DNA of 64,000 nt from Artemia franciscana (taxonomy: Eukaryota > Arthropoda > Branchiopoda > Anostraca > Artemiidae), in assembly GCF_032884065.1 (NCBI RefSeq), contig NC_088880.1:33197298-33261297 (forward strand), read 5' to 3'. Position numbers and translations under genes: made by a program. The notes below the pieces were generated by a model, which saw only the letters and a list, made by a program, of their open reading frames with translations, had not been told where the DNA came from and did not search any database. The stretch's first letter is position 1. Each line of letters starts with the position of its first letter. This document shows, one piece after another, positions 46,100 through 57,589 of the stretch.

Positions 46100-48640
46100 A
46101 CTTGAAAAATAAAACTTAAATATAATAGCCAAAAACATTTATCTATGCTCTTTGACAACCTGGATACATTTACACTCTTTTAATTTATTTAAGTTGTAAG
46201 AGGAAAAGCAGTAATATTAGTTGCCCTTAAAGTTTCAAATTAATACCCCCCTGATGCTCTCGACATATTGCTGAGGTTTCTTATTGGCAACCATACATAC
46301 AGTGCCTTTTGATTTAATTTTAATGAAGCATTTTGTTTGAAAGCATAATGGGCCAATTCCATAATTGTGAGGGTTCGACATACCTGATATTCCTAGAGAC
46401 ATAGCTGCTGAACTGAACAAAATGGCTACTATGCTGAACAAAATGGCTGTCTCAAAATTTTGATTGGATGTCCTTGGAAAATGAATGGGGTTGGGAGGAG
46501 GGCTGCCTGCCCTCCGATCTGTTTTTACTCTTAAAAAGCGCACTAGAATTTTTAATCTTGAATAGAATTAGCTCCTTTAACAGTTTCAATGAATTTTCTA
46601 GCTATTATAGAGCAGCACTGTCTGTGTTATTCCTTATATGCCCTTTTGAAAACCGGCTTTCATATAGTTTTTTCATTGTATTGGAATACCCCCTAAACGT
46701 TCCCTAAGAGTGTCAAATTAATACACTGAAATCGTTAGTTAGAGTAACTGTAATGGTAGTATTAATAGTACATTTATTGCCCCTTGGCGATTCGAATATC
46801 ATTTTCATAAAGTCCTGGGAGTTCCAATTTAATACAATTCGCTGTTGCTATGACATTGCTGATATAATCTTTTGATTAATCTTAATACTATAAGCCTTAA
46901 AAGTAGTTGTAATAGAGGTAGTAGTTGAAGTAGCAGCAGTAGTAGATGTAGTAAATGTAGCAGCGGTAGCAGCACTAGTAGTAGCATGCACATGCTGCCT
47001 TTTGGTCAATTAATCTTCCCCTTTAAGCATTTTCTGGAAGTTCCAACTTAATACTTAAATCCATTCTTGAGACACACTCTTGACAATGTGCATGCTTGTA
47101 GTGTCTTTCAGTTTAGTTCAAACTTCCCCTTAATATCTTAAGTGTAGTACTGTGGTCGTAGTAGTAGTAGTGGAAGTAGTACTAGCAGTGGTAGTTTTAG
47201 TAGTTGTAGTAGCGAACAAATATTACCTTTTTGGTCAATTCATCATCTCCTGTATCATTTCCTGAAAAATTCAAAGTTCATATACTCAGTCATTCCTGAG
47301 TTACACCCTTTTAACAGCCCATATACATAAAACGTGTTTTGATATAATTCAACACTCCCCACAACCTTCTCTGAAAGGCTCACCTGAATGCCCTTTGTGG
47401 TTTTGGAAAGTAATGGTCAAACTGACATACCTTTCTCAATAATATATACCATATTTAAATAGAGAAAGAATTGCCTAACTTAGAGTCCTTCTTCGGGGGG
47501 CTGTGAGGGAGGTGACGTCCTCAAAGGCATAATTACAGGAACTTTCAACAAGGCTGAGAAAGTAGACGTATAAAATTTTTATTGGATGCTTTTTTTCGAA
47601 AATGATGACTGTGGGAGGGGGGATTGGTTACCCTTAATTCACTTTTGACTAAAGAGAACTTCAATTTCAAACCAAAAGAAGCCTGCTCCAAACTTTATAC
47701 AACTGCCCAAATAATGAAAAACTTCTATGCCTTCGGGGCATACCTTACAACCTATGCCCCCAGGTTCTGTGGGGCTATTTCAACCCAGAAGGCCTTTTTA
47801 CATGATTTTTAGACTATTTTGAACAAAATGGTCTCAAATTTTCCGTCGGGTACATTTGGGGAAAAAAGATGTGGGATGGGACTATTTGCCCTCCTATCAC
47901 TTATCTCTCTTAAAATTACACTAATAATTCCTGACTTCCAATTGAATGAGCCACGTCCGAGAATTATACGATTACCCTTTCCGTAAGAACTTACATGTTA
48001 GCGATGGGCAACTAATATAACTTATAGCCATTGCCTTTGGGGCAGTGGGGGGTTGTCTTCCCCAAGAACACGATAATTGAACCTTTCAAATAGGCTTATA
48101 AAATGGTTACCTCCAAAGTTTGGCTGGATATGCTTAGGGAAATAAAGTGCGTGGGGAAGGGGGACTGGCTGCCCTCCAATTACCTTTTACTATTGAAAAG
48201 GGCACTAGAACTTTCAGTGTCTAATCCAATATGCCCCCTATGAAGTTTATATGACCACCCTTTCCATGAAAAATGTTATATGCACCCGGGGCTTAAGTTA
48301 CAACCCTTGGCATAAGGGCTTGGGGTGAGGGTTGATTTTCAAAGACATAATTACTGGACCTTTCAACTACACTGAACAAAATGGTTCTTTGTAAATCTTG
48401 TTTGGATGTATTTGGGAATGATAGGGGGAATGGTTGCCCTCTAATCACTTTTGATAATAAAAGAGGGTAATAGAACTTCCAATTTCCAATTGAGTGAGCC
48501 CCTTTTGAATATTACGCGACAACTTCTTCTATATGAAGTGCCTTCGTCTATAAGAAATAAAACATAAATAAATAACACATTTTGCCCAAATTGCTCTTTA
48601 CTTAGGCAGCCCTATTGCGCTGCCTGTGAGTAGTGAGGCT
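46100..48640 (+). mobile_element. Family B non-autonomous element, copy 3 (left end missing)
   Basis: Forward orientation. It holds a GAACAAAATGGCTGTCTC block (46.4 kb), triplet-rich units (46.75-47.2 kb), about four ~270-bp units (47.4-48.5 kb), and the right-end hairpin GGCAGCCC-TATT-GCGCTGCC at about 48605-48624. The left terminal block seen in copy 1 is absent. It lies beside the left end of the reversed copy 2. Confidence 0.72.
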
Positions 48641-48756
48641 ATAAGGCTTTTAAGCAGTGTCCACCTCCTTCGGATCCTGATCCTAACACTTTTTCTTAAA
48701 AACTACTTCAAGATGTACATGTTTGTTACTTAACAGGGAGTGTTTTATTCAAGAAT

Positions 48757-49793
48757 GAAATAAAAAAAAAGTTTTTTTAACGGAAAGTAAGGAGCGGCAT
48801 TAAAACTGAAAACGAACAGAAATTAGTTCGTAGATGATAGGGACTGCTTCCTCATCAACGCCCCGCTCTTTACGCTAAAGTTTGACTCTTCCTCTTAACT
48901 CTATTTTTTAAAACAGTAAAAAACTTTAGCGTAAAGAGCTGGGCGTTGATGAGGAAGCAGCCCCTTGAAAATCCTGCGCTCCCCTCATGAAAATTTTCTT
49001 CCCCCATGACAAATTCCCCCAAGGAAAGTTCCCCCAACATATCCCCCGATTCTCAACCCCCCCCCAACCTAAAAATCCCCCTGAAAACGTATGTACACTT
49101 CCAAATAATCATTACTATATGTAAGCACTTGTCAAAGTTTGTAACTTGTTGCCCCTCTCACGGGAAATGTGGGGGAGTATGTTGTCCCCGAAGACATAGT
49201 TATAAGGTTTTTCGACTATACTGAATAAAATGGCTATCTCAGAATTTTGATCCAGTGTCTTTGAGAAAATAATTAGCGTGGGAGGGGGCCTAGGTGCCCT
49301 CCAATTATTGGTCACTTAGAAAGGGCACTAGAACTTTTCATTTCCGTTAGAATGAGCCCTCTTGCAAGATTCTAGGACCACTGGGTTGATGCGATCACTC
49401 CTGGGAAAAAAAAAACAAAACAAAAAAACAAACAAACAATTAAACACGAGCCCGTGATCTGCCTTCTGGTGAAAAATACAAAATTCCAGATTCTTATAGA
49501 TAGGAGCTTGAAACTTTTAAATTAGGGTTCTCTGATACGCTGAATCTGATGGTGTGATTTTCGTTCTATGACTTTTAGGGGTTGTTTCCCCCTATTTTCT
49601 AAAATGAGGCAAATTTTCTCAGGCTCGTAACTTTTGATGGGTAAGACTAAACTTGATAACTTATATATTTAAAATCAGCATTAAAATGCAATTCTTTTGA
49701 TGTAGCTATTGGTAACGAAATTCTATTTTTTTTTAGTTTTGGTTACTATTGAGCCGGGTCGCTCCTTACTACAGTTAGTTACCACGAACTGTT
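48757..49793 (+). mobile_element. Family C non-autonomous element, copy 1
   Basis: The left end AAGTTTTTTTAACGGAAAG and AAGGAGCGGCATTAAAAC resembles the left end of family B. An inverted pair follows (see next entry), then a body with a CTGAATAAAATGGCTATCTC block, and a right end GGGTCGCTCCTTACT followed by a hairpin ACAGTTAGT-TACC-ACGAACTGT (one mismatch) at 49771-49792. No transposase frame is present. Copies or fragments lie at 50.6-51.4, 51.6, 54.4-54.7 and 57.6-58.8 kb. Confidence 0.72.
48841..48964. repeat. Inverted repeat near the left end of family C copy 1
   Basis: CTGCTTCCTCATCAACGCC and GCTCTTTACGCTAAAGTTTG (48844-48886) are mirrored by AAACTTTAGCGTAAAGAGC and GGGCGTTGATGAGGAAGCAG (48920-48962). 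This gives an almost perfect stem of about 42 bp with a loop of about 33 bases. Confidence 0.88.
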
Positions 49794-50039
49794 TGATCAG
49801 GTATTTGTTATATAATAGGGAGCATTTCTTCATTGATTTTATTAGAAACCTAAGGATATAGCAAAAAACCTTCATGGCTCAGCAATCAATACGTAAACAT
49901 AAGTGTCATGCCATAGTTTTTTAAATGATTGTTTAAAAAACCTAAGGGTTCAGGTAAAAACTTTCAGGGGCCCCAAGTGGAGTCATAGTCCGGAGATATA
50001 CCTTCAATGGCCACCAGTAAGGAACCTTCATACCGCCAG

Positions 50040-50218
50040 GACCTAGCATCCAATTTTACCGGGGCCCAATCAAGCAATTTTAACGTGGGCTCTAGCAAGC
50101 AATTCTGTCGGGGCCCCTAGCAGTCAATTCCAACGGGGCTCTAGCAGGAAAATCCATTTCCACCGGAGCCCTAGCATCCAAATTCCAATAGGGCCCTAGC
50201 ATACAATTCTGACGGAGG
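50040..50218 (+). repeat. Minisatellite of about 30 bp, about six units
   Basis: GGGGCCCTAGCATCCAATT-like units repeat with alternating GGGCCC/GGGCTC and CAATTCTGACGG/CAATTCCAACGG endings. Confidence 0.8.
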
Positions 50219-50396
50219 GGAGGGCACTAATAAAGTGAGGAGCCCCCTCTTGTAATTGAGAATGACGTAATCTCGCGTGACATGTTAGAATTCAGGGTCC
50301 GTTTGAAATCCCTGCTCGTAACCAAAGATAAAGTAATCTTGCTTGAAATGTTAGAGTTCATGGCCCCGTAGGGAACCACTCCCGGTAATAACTGAG

Positions 50397-50512
50397 GCAG
50401 GTGTACATGCGGGTGTTACATAATGACGGTGCACACATGCATGCTACGTAATGACGGCACACGTGTGGGTGTTACATAATGACGACACACATGTGGGATG
50501 TTACGTAATACT
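50397..50512 (+). repeat. Minisatellite of about 35 bp, about three units
   Basis: GGGTGTTACATAATGACG followed by a CACACATG-rich link recurs three times with a partial fourth. Confidence 0.8.
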
Positions 50513-50639
50513 TAAAGAGATGTTTCTATTCAAAATTTCATTTTCTTCGAGGTGTTTCTTTCAAGGCGTTTGTTTTTGTTCAAGATTTTTTCTTCCAAGA
50601 TTTTAATGCTGTTCATTACTTCCAGTTGAAAAAAATACG

Positions 50640-51393
50640 TATTTATTTTCTAATTTTTTTTTAAATAATACTAAAAAATCCTGCACCCTCTTCACGGAAG
50701 TTCTCTTCCCTCATGATAAATTCCTCAATAGAAAGATCCTCCCAAGTACCCTCTCCCCCTGACATACCCCCACCTCAACGTAAAAAAGCCCCCCTGAAAA
50801 TGTCTGTACACTTGCAGCCCCTCTCCCGGGGGCTGTGGGGGATTAAGTCGTCCTCAAGGACACAGTTTTTAGTTTTTCGACTAAGCAAAACAGAATGACT
50901 GTCTGTGCGTTGGAGGGGGCCTCGGTGCTCTCCAATTTTTTTTGGTCACTTAAAAAGGCCACTAGAACTTTTAATTTCCGTTAGAATGAGCCATCTCGCA
51001 ACACTCTAGGACCACTGAGTCGATACCATCATCCCTGAAGAAAAAAAACAACCGAAAACAAACAAACTAATAAACACGCATCCGTGATCTGTCTTTTGGC
51101 AAAAAATACAAAATTCACATTTTTGTAGATTAGAGCTTGAAACTTCTACAATAGGGTTGACTTGTTATTGACTTTTAAAGGGTGTTTACCGCTCTTTTCT
51201 AAAATAAGGCAAATTTTCTCAGGCTCGTAACATTTGATGGGTAAGATTAAACTTGATGAAATCTATATATTTAAAATAAGATTAAAATAAAATTCTTTTG
51301 ATGTTACTATTGGTATCAACATTTCGTTTTTCAAAGTTTTGGTTACTATTGAGCCGGGTCGCTCCTTACTACATTTCGTTACCACGAACTCTT
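50640..51393 (+). mobile_element. Family C non-autonomous element, copy 2 (left part missing)
   Basis: It parallels 49.0-49.8 kb: AAAATCCTGC, ATGATAAATTCC, CAGCCCCTCTCCCG, GTCACTTAAAAAGGCCACTAG, CTCAGGCTCGTAACATTTGATGGG, then GGGTCGCTCCTTACT and a decayed terminal hairpin (51371-51392). Confidence 0.72.
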
Positions 51394-51574
51394 TGATATG
51401 AGACATTAGTATTTGGGAATAAATAGTTAAAATGAGGATTGTAATTAGAGCTGTAGACACTTTCGGTGGCAATGTGGCATTTAAAGAGCTTTTGGTATGA
51501 AAAATGTTTTTCTCTGTCCTGGAAATTAGTACGAATCAATAGCAAGTGTAAAGTAACCTAAACATGTATATCAA

Positions 51575-51730
51575 TTAAATAAAAAAAAACTAGTTTTTAT
51601 AACTGAAATTAAGGAGCGACATTAAAACTTAAAACGAACAGAAATTCCTTCGTATATGAAATGGGTTGTCCCCTCCGCAATCCCTTGCTCTTTACGCTAA
51701 AGTTTTTAATTGTTTTAAAAGTAGAATTGT
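51575..51730 (+). mobile_element. Family C fragment, copy 3 (left end only)
   Basis: AAGGAGCGACATTAAAACTT, AAAACGAACAGAAATTCC and GCTCTTTACGCTAAAGTTTT match the left end of copy 1. Confidence 0.65.
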
Positions 51731-51734
51731 GGCA

Positions 51735-51965
51735 AAGAGTCAAACTGGGTAGCTGTAGGTCAACGGCAAGTATTCGTAGGACCGGCTCAATGTTTGCTGT
51801 AGGTGTCTGGGGGCATCTGTATGTTGGCTGCAGGTATACGGTGGTAGCAGTAGGTTGACTGCAGGTACCCAGGAAGCGGCACGTTGGTTGCAGGTACCGG
51901 TGTTAGTTATAGGTTGGCTGCAGAAACGTAGGTTGCGGTACTTTGGTTGCAGGCACCTGTGCTGT
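51735..51965 (+). repeat. Irregular minisatellite built on GGTTGGCTGCAGGTA
   Basis: The motif, with GTTGACTGCAGGTACC and GTTGGTTGCAGGTACC variants, recurs about six times at uneven 25-45 bp spacing. Confidence 0.6.
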
Positions 51966-52269
51966 GGAATGTGGTACTTTTAGCGGTCAAGTGTTTGTCT
52001 ATGTGTGTTGGTGTGCTTGATTTTGTGTGATCGGGTGTGTGTTTCCTCACTGTGCCTGTGTGCCTGAGCATCTGTTTGCCTGTCTTTGTGTCTTTTTTTA
52101 TTACTGGCATCACGAATCCTGGTAATTACCTCAATTTCCAACACTTGGGTATTTGTTATACCTTATCTTGAATGCGTGAAGGAAAGGATTTTCTGATATT
52201 ACTCTCCCGGCAATATATTCCATGTGTCAGCCGATCACCGGGCAAAACTTGTTTTTAAATATTCTTGGC

Positions 52270-53395
52270 GGAGAAGTTTTTTCATGATTTTCAATTTGGT
52301 TTCCGAATGAAGCACTCCTCTGAGCATGCCTGTATGACCCTTTTGAATTTTATGCACTCTGTATTAAATTCGGGATTAATTCCGACCACTATATTCCCGG
52401 AATCGCTATATCCGCATTTGATTCCTTAACCCATGAAATTCTTCTATCGAAGATGTCTCATTTTGGTATTAGGGTCAATGTGTTTTCTTGGTTTCAACCT
52501 TATTTGAATGATAGGTTAATTTCTGTCGATCCACTTCTCCGTATACCCTCACATGTGAATTTCGGTGTCTCTCAGGGATCAGTTTTAGGGTCATTGCTAT
52601 TTTTGATTTATGTAAATGATCTTTTTGACGCAGTAAAAAAGCAGAAACCTATTCATTGCTGTAGACTCTGTCATCTTAAATCTTCCCTTGCCCATAGTGC
52701 CAACTATAGTTCACCAGCTATAGATTCGATTAAATATGAAAGATTTTCTTGAGAGAATAATTTTATTATTCCAAATCCAGTTTTTGATATTTTCACATTT
52801 TTCTCAGATTTATCCCCAGTTATCAGAAATTCATCAGCCAAATGGGATAATTCATAGACCTAAAGATCGCTGTGTTCTCTTTATGGGCATTCTTGTTGAG
52901 AAGAACTTTTCTTTCAAACGTCACATGGATTTGACTAAAATGAATATTTGCAGGAGTCTCGGTATTTTAAGGAAACTTAAACATATTTTCCCTGGATCAA
53001 TTTCGGAAATCCTTTTTCACTGCTTGATCAAATATTACGTTTCTTACTGTCCAATAGTATGGATGTCAACGTTTCCTTCGTTGTTAAAACCACTTTCTAA
53101 GGTTTACATTAAAGCTAGAAACCTCATTAAGGAAACTATTCATTCAAGAGTTATCCCAGTACTTGATCTCGGGTCACTGTATATACGTTCGTGTGCATGT
53201 TTTAATTTTTCTTAGCTTCATGGTGATCTCCCCCATGGTGATATTCTCTCTGTGAATAAGTGATAATCTAATTTTTTTATTCTTCTAGTAAGTAAGTGAC
53301 TCGTTAATCTTTCTTCTTTACAGGCCAAAGAACCTTTGGGGGAATGGTAAAACATAATAATGTATGTGTGTTTCATGATGAATCAATCTTGTCTT
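52270..53395 (+). pseudogene. Jockey/CR1-like reverse transcriptase fragment, decayed
   Basis: Fragments lie in order across frames: FQFGFRMKHSSEHA near 52290, AFDSLTHEILLSKMSHFGIR near 52410-52470, VSQGSVLGSLLFLIYVNDL near 52570-52625, then in another frame IAVDSV where family members have the catalytic ADD, and the C-terminal LGILRKLKHIFPGS and ISYC-like YVSYCPIVWMSTFPSLLKP by 53100. The endonuclease and N-terminal RT are absent (5' truncation). Frameshifts occur near 52650 and 52740. Past the coding part, AAGAACCTTTGGGGGAATGG and a TTGTCTTGTC tail near 53330-53400 look like the 3' end. It is unrelated in detail to the copy at 0.1-5.8 kb. Confidence 0.8.
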
Positions 53396-54344
53396 GTCTA
53401 ATCTTATTTATTAATGTGTATAACTCTTCATGCTGCTATTATTATATTTTTAATGTCCAAATGCACTAATGATTCTACTAACAAAGCAAACATGGCCCTA
53501 ACATAAAAAATAGAAACAAAAGTATTAAGTATATATGTGTAAGGGTGGTAGCAGGAAATTTTCCAGGGGACGGAATGTCAAAACAATAGTGGTGGTTGGA
53601 TGACAGGGAATATATATTTCAGGTTATTGTGTTCGTACGAATAAGTTGTTTTTAAAATACTTTTAGCGAAAAAATCTCAAATAAAATTGCAATTAAATTG
53701 CCTGCGCAATGAAACAAAATACAGTGAATTTCAAGCGACATGGATTTCAGGCAAATAGATCAATTTACTTAATCAATAATATATTTAAATGTTATGAATC
53801 TAATCTTGAAAGAAAGTCAAATAAAAACCAAGATTACAGAAAGATTTATTACTTTAATAGGTTATAACAGATATCGACTTGTCCATATGCCATTTCCTAT
53901 GCCTTAGAATTGTTAACATAAATAGCAGTGATACTCAAAAATCATCTTGTTTACATGGATACCGCGTAATGACTTTATTACGGCCATGTAAAATGTACCT
54001 CTATCATAACAGAACAATTCTCTCCCTCGAGCTTAATCCCTTATATGTTCGGACATTAGAAAAACTATAATAGTGAAAGATAAACACAATTTAAACTTAC
54101 TATCCTATCAAATCTACCCACTTTATTTTATTGTCCTATTCAACTAAACAAAATGAACATGTTCAAAAGAATATTCGTCTTAAGAGAATCTTGCCAAATG
54201 ATTTCTGATAAAAAGAGGAAGTAAAAAGTGACTTAGATCAATATTCACCAAAAATAAAAATGAAATTTTCATGACAATTGCTACACCAGCAGTATTCAAT
54301 TTTTTTTTTTTTTTTTGGTTCTAAGTATATAAAATTCTTTCAGG
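53396..54344. other. Non-coding stretch, nothing recognised
   Basis: AT-rich, with no domain or shared repeat. Confidence 0.45.
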
Positions 54345-54730
54345 TTATTGTTACCAGCCCACAACCAACAATCTGAGAAAATATACCTGATTTTTAAAAA
54401 AAGGAGAAATATCCCCCAAAATCTCCACGTGGTTTAATTGAAAATCACTTTATTAGATACTTCATATCAGAGAATCCTACCGTAGAGACTTTCAAGCTTC
54501 AATCTTCAAAATGTGGAATTTCATTTTTTTTTCAGAAAGAAACTTCGCCGATGAAAGTTTATTTGTTTTCTTTTTCCAAGAGGTGATTATATCAAACAGA
54601 AGGTCCAAGATAATTTGGAGGGAGCTCATTAGAACGTAAATTTAAAGCTGTGTTTTAAGTGACCATACAGATTGCGTCAGGGGACAGTCTTTTTTTCTGC
54701 CATTTTAGGGCACTAAACTACGACTTTACC
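54345..54730 (-). mobile_element. Family C fragment, copy 4 (reversed)
   Basis: TCAAGCTTCAATCTTCAAAATG, AGAGGTGATTATATC and GAACGTAAATTTAAAG-like blocks match the reverse of 49.3-49.65 kb. Confidence 0.6.
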
Positions 54731-55277
54731 CCGAAAACGATAAATTTGTAGTCAATTTAAAATTCTGAGAAGATAATTCATTTAAAAGTATTAATAACTA
54801 TATTTTAGGCTTCCCAGTTTCAAAAGAAGTGATGCCACACGGTGGCAGTACTGGATTCAACCAAGTTGATTCGCTTTGTTTATCATGAAATTAGGCTACG
54901 CTTAGTGATCTATAATTGGGTATCAGCCACAATGAGGGGGGGATTAATTGTATATCCGGGAGTAAGGTAACTCCCTAAAAAGTACATTTTAATGGACAAA
55001 CTGCTTTCTCTTCATGAGGCTTCAGATAAATATTGAAAGAGGTAGGGGGATTAGGAATTAGTTAAAATATTCCTCTATACAGCAAAAATCTTACATTCCC
55101 ATATCTACCAGTAGAGAGGAAGAAAAGGCAAGTTAGGTCATTATCTGCCCTGCAAGGAAATTTCTTTGGGGTGGCAAATACTGCTAGGAACTTAGTTTTC
55201 AGCAATTTTAAATGGTAATGTTTTTTTTTTTACTTATATGAAGTTCTGAATGTATTTAAACAAATATATATAATGTA
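54731..55277. other. Non-coding flank of the Helitron-like element
   Basis: No gene or shared repeat was recognised. Confidence 0.4.
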
Positions 55278-55345
55278 CTAGCTGTTGGTGTGGCGCTTCG
55301 CGCCACCCCAGCACCTAGTTGTTGGGGGCGCTTTGCGCCCCCCAA
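55278..55345 (-). terminator. Helitron 3' end: CTAG terminus and two GC-rich hairpins
   Basis: The terminal stem GTGGCGC / GCGCCAC (55290-55306, 3-base loop) is followed, reading the minus strand, by 8 bases and CTAG (55281-55278). A second stem of GGGGCGC / GCGCCCC type lies at about 55324-55341. In Helitrons this hairpin acts as the signal that ends transfer of the strand. Confidence 0.85.
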
Positions 55346-55422
55346 GCAACCCCCCCCGCGCGTAAGTCGTTACGCGCCATATTAGTTACGCGCCATTGTA
55401 GTTGTATCCCTGTGTCCCACCT

Positions 55423-56221
<799 letters not shown>

Positions 56222-56228
56222 GTTTTTA

Positions 56229-56430
56229 ACTACGTAAAACTTGCGAATATACAACATTCTTCGATGTCTCATTGTCTGTGCATATAAATAGATTGTCAGG
56301 TTTACCGACTTTTTAACATGAAACATAAAATTGTCCATGGGAAAAACAATCCGTATTCAGATCTATACCTGATTATTCTAATGATTGCCCCTTGAGCTTT
56401 GTTGATGGTGAGTGCTAATCGAAGATTCCC
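56229..56430 (-). pseudogene. Helitron helicase C-terminal relic
   Basis: One minus frame has NLRLALTINKAQG (about 56424-56389), the late Pif1-type helicase motif of Helitron proteins. A second frame (56338-56229) resembles the final segment, with [11 protein letters not shown] and RMLYIRKFY, where families have a VACSRV...NLFIY...VYKEVL-type ending. A frameshift near 56340 separates them. The reading runs directly into (TA)n. Upstream of NLRLAL the coding sequence is replaced by the minisatellite, so the rest of the helicase is gone. Confidence 0.68.
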
Positions 56431-56775
56431 TGTGTCCCCGTCGTCATTTATATATCCCCCTGTGCCCCCGGCATCCCCCTTGTAGTTGTGTCCCTGTGTC
56501 CCGGTCGTCATTTATATTCCCAGTATTCCGGTCGTCATTTGTGTCCCAGTGTCCCAGTCTGTAATTTCTCTTTGAGCGTCCCGGTCGTCATTTATATTCC
56601 CTGTGTCCCGGTGTCCCGGTCGTCATTTGTGTCCCGGTGTCCCGGTCTGTAATTTATCTTTGAGTGTCCCAGTCGTCATTTATATCTCCTGGTCGTTATT
56701 TGTGTGCCAGTGTCCCAGTCTGTAATTTCTCTTTGAGTGTCCCGGTCGTCATTTATATTCCCTGTGTCCCGGTTT
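56431..56775 (-). repeat. GTCCCGGTCGTCATTT minisatellite inside the Helitron
   Basis: GTCGTCATTTATAT and GTCGTCATTTGTGT variants alternate. The higher-order spacing is about 75-87 bp (about 56506, 56585, 56672 and 56746), with a CTGTAATTTCTCTTTGAG link. A related single unit (TGTAGTTGTATCCCTGTGTC) lies on the other side of the (TA)n array at about 55397. Confidence 0.85.
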
Positions 56776-57065
56776 TTAGTTTTCTTTTTCTCCTTTATTT
56801 TTCAGTTTTTTCCCTTTTTTTAGTTTTTTTCTTTCTCAGTTTTTAGTTTTTTTTTAGTTTTTTTTTATTAGTTTTCAGTTTTTTTTCTTTTTAGTTTTTT
56901 TTGTAGTTTTTACCTTTTTTTAGTTTTTTTTTCTTTTTTAGTTTTTAGTTTTTTACCTTGTTTTTAGTTTTTTTAGTTTTATAGCTTTTTTAGTTTTTTT
57001 AGTATTTTCTTTTTAGTTTTTTTGTAGTTTTTACCTTTTTTAGTTTTTTTTCTTCTTTTTTATTA
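56776..57065 (-). repeat. A-rich stretch (AAAACTAAAAA units) downstream of the tRNA-like module
   Basis: On the plus strand this is a run of TTTTTAGTTTTT-type units. On the minus strand it is an A-rich tail that directly follows the tRNA-like module, as in many SINEs. Confidence 0.8.
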
Positions 57066-57069
57066 ATAC

Positions 57070-57150
57070 TAAAGCCAAGGTTCGTACCAGGAACCTCTCG
57101 GACCTAGAACCTGGAACATAACGCTTTACCAACTCAGCTACTTCGGCTTG
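57070..57150 (-). promoter_or_regulatory. tRNA-like module with an A-box and T-arm
   Basis: On the minus strand, AAGCCGAAG (57149-57141) could pair with CTTGGCTT (57078-57071) as an acceptor-like stem. TAGCTGAGTTGG (57140-57129) fits the pol III A box and a D-arm. GGTTC-7 bases-GAACC (57095-57079) forms a T-arm-like stem with a loop of correct size. A clear anticodon stem is missing, so this is a tRNA-derived promoter, not a tRNA gene. It lies just inside the 5' end of the Helitron-like element and is followed by an A-rich tail. Confidence 0.6.
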
Positions 57151-57261
57151 AATACATTCGTTTTTGAATTGGTATATGATGAAATAATTCGGACGTCATA
57201 TGCGGATAGACAGACAGACACACAAACAAACAACTTATTTATATATATATATATATATAGA

Positions 57262-57589
57262 TTTATTGACAAGAAAATCCTATTTTAGAGATTGTAATGG
57301 TTTCAGTTATGTAGAAGATCAAAAGTCTCACGGAATTTCCATCCATTCAAACAATAATACTCCTTTTCATTCCACCAAAATTGGTTTGTAGTAAAATTAA
57401 CAAGGACTTTTTACGAAAATTACTGTTCATCACCAAATTTTTAAGTATACTTAAAGTTTTCCAACATTGAAATTGTAAATTTAAACGAAGGACGGTACTA
57501 ATCAACACGTATTTATTGATTTAAACATTTTAAAAGCAATTAACTATTAATTTAAGGGACAAGCACCGCAAAATAAAGAAATTTTTGAA
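57262..57589. other. Non-coding stretch, nothing recognised
   Basis: Flank of the Helitron-like element; no gene seen. Confidence 0.4.

Noticed and set aside
57070..57150. Functional tRNA gene
   Set aside because: D- and T-arm-like parts are present, but there is no clear anticodon stem and the acceptor pairing is imperfect.
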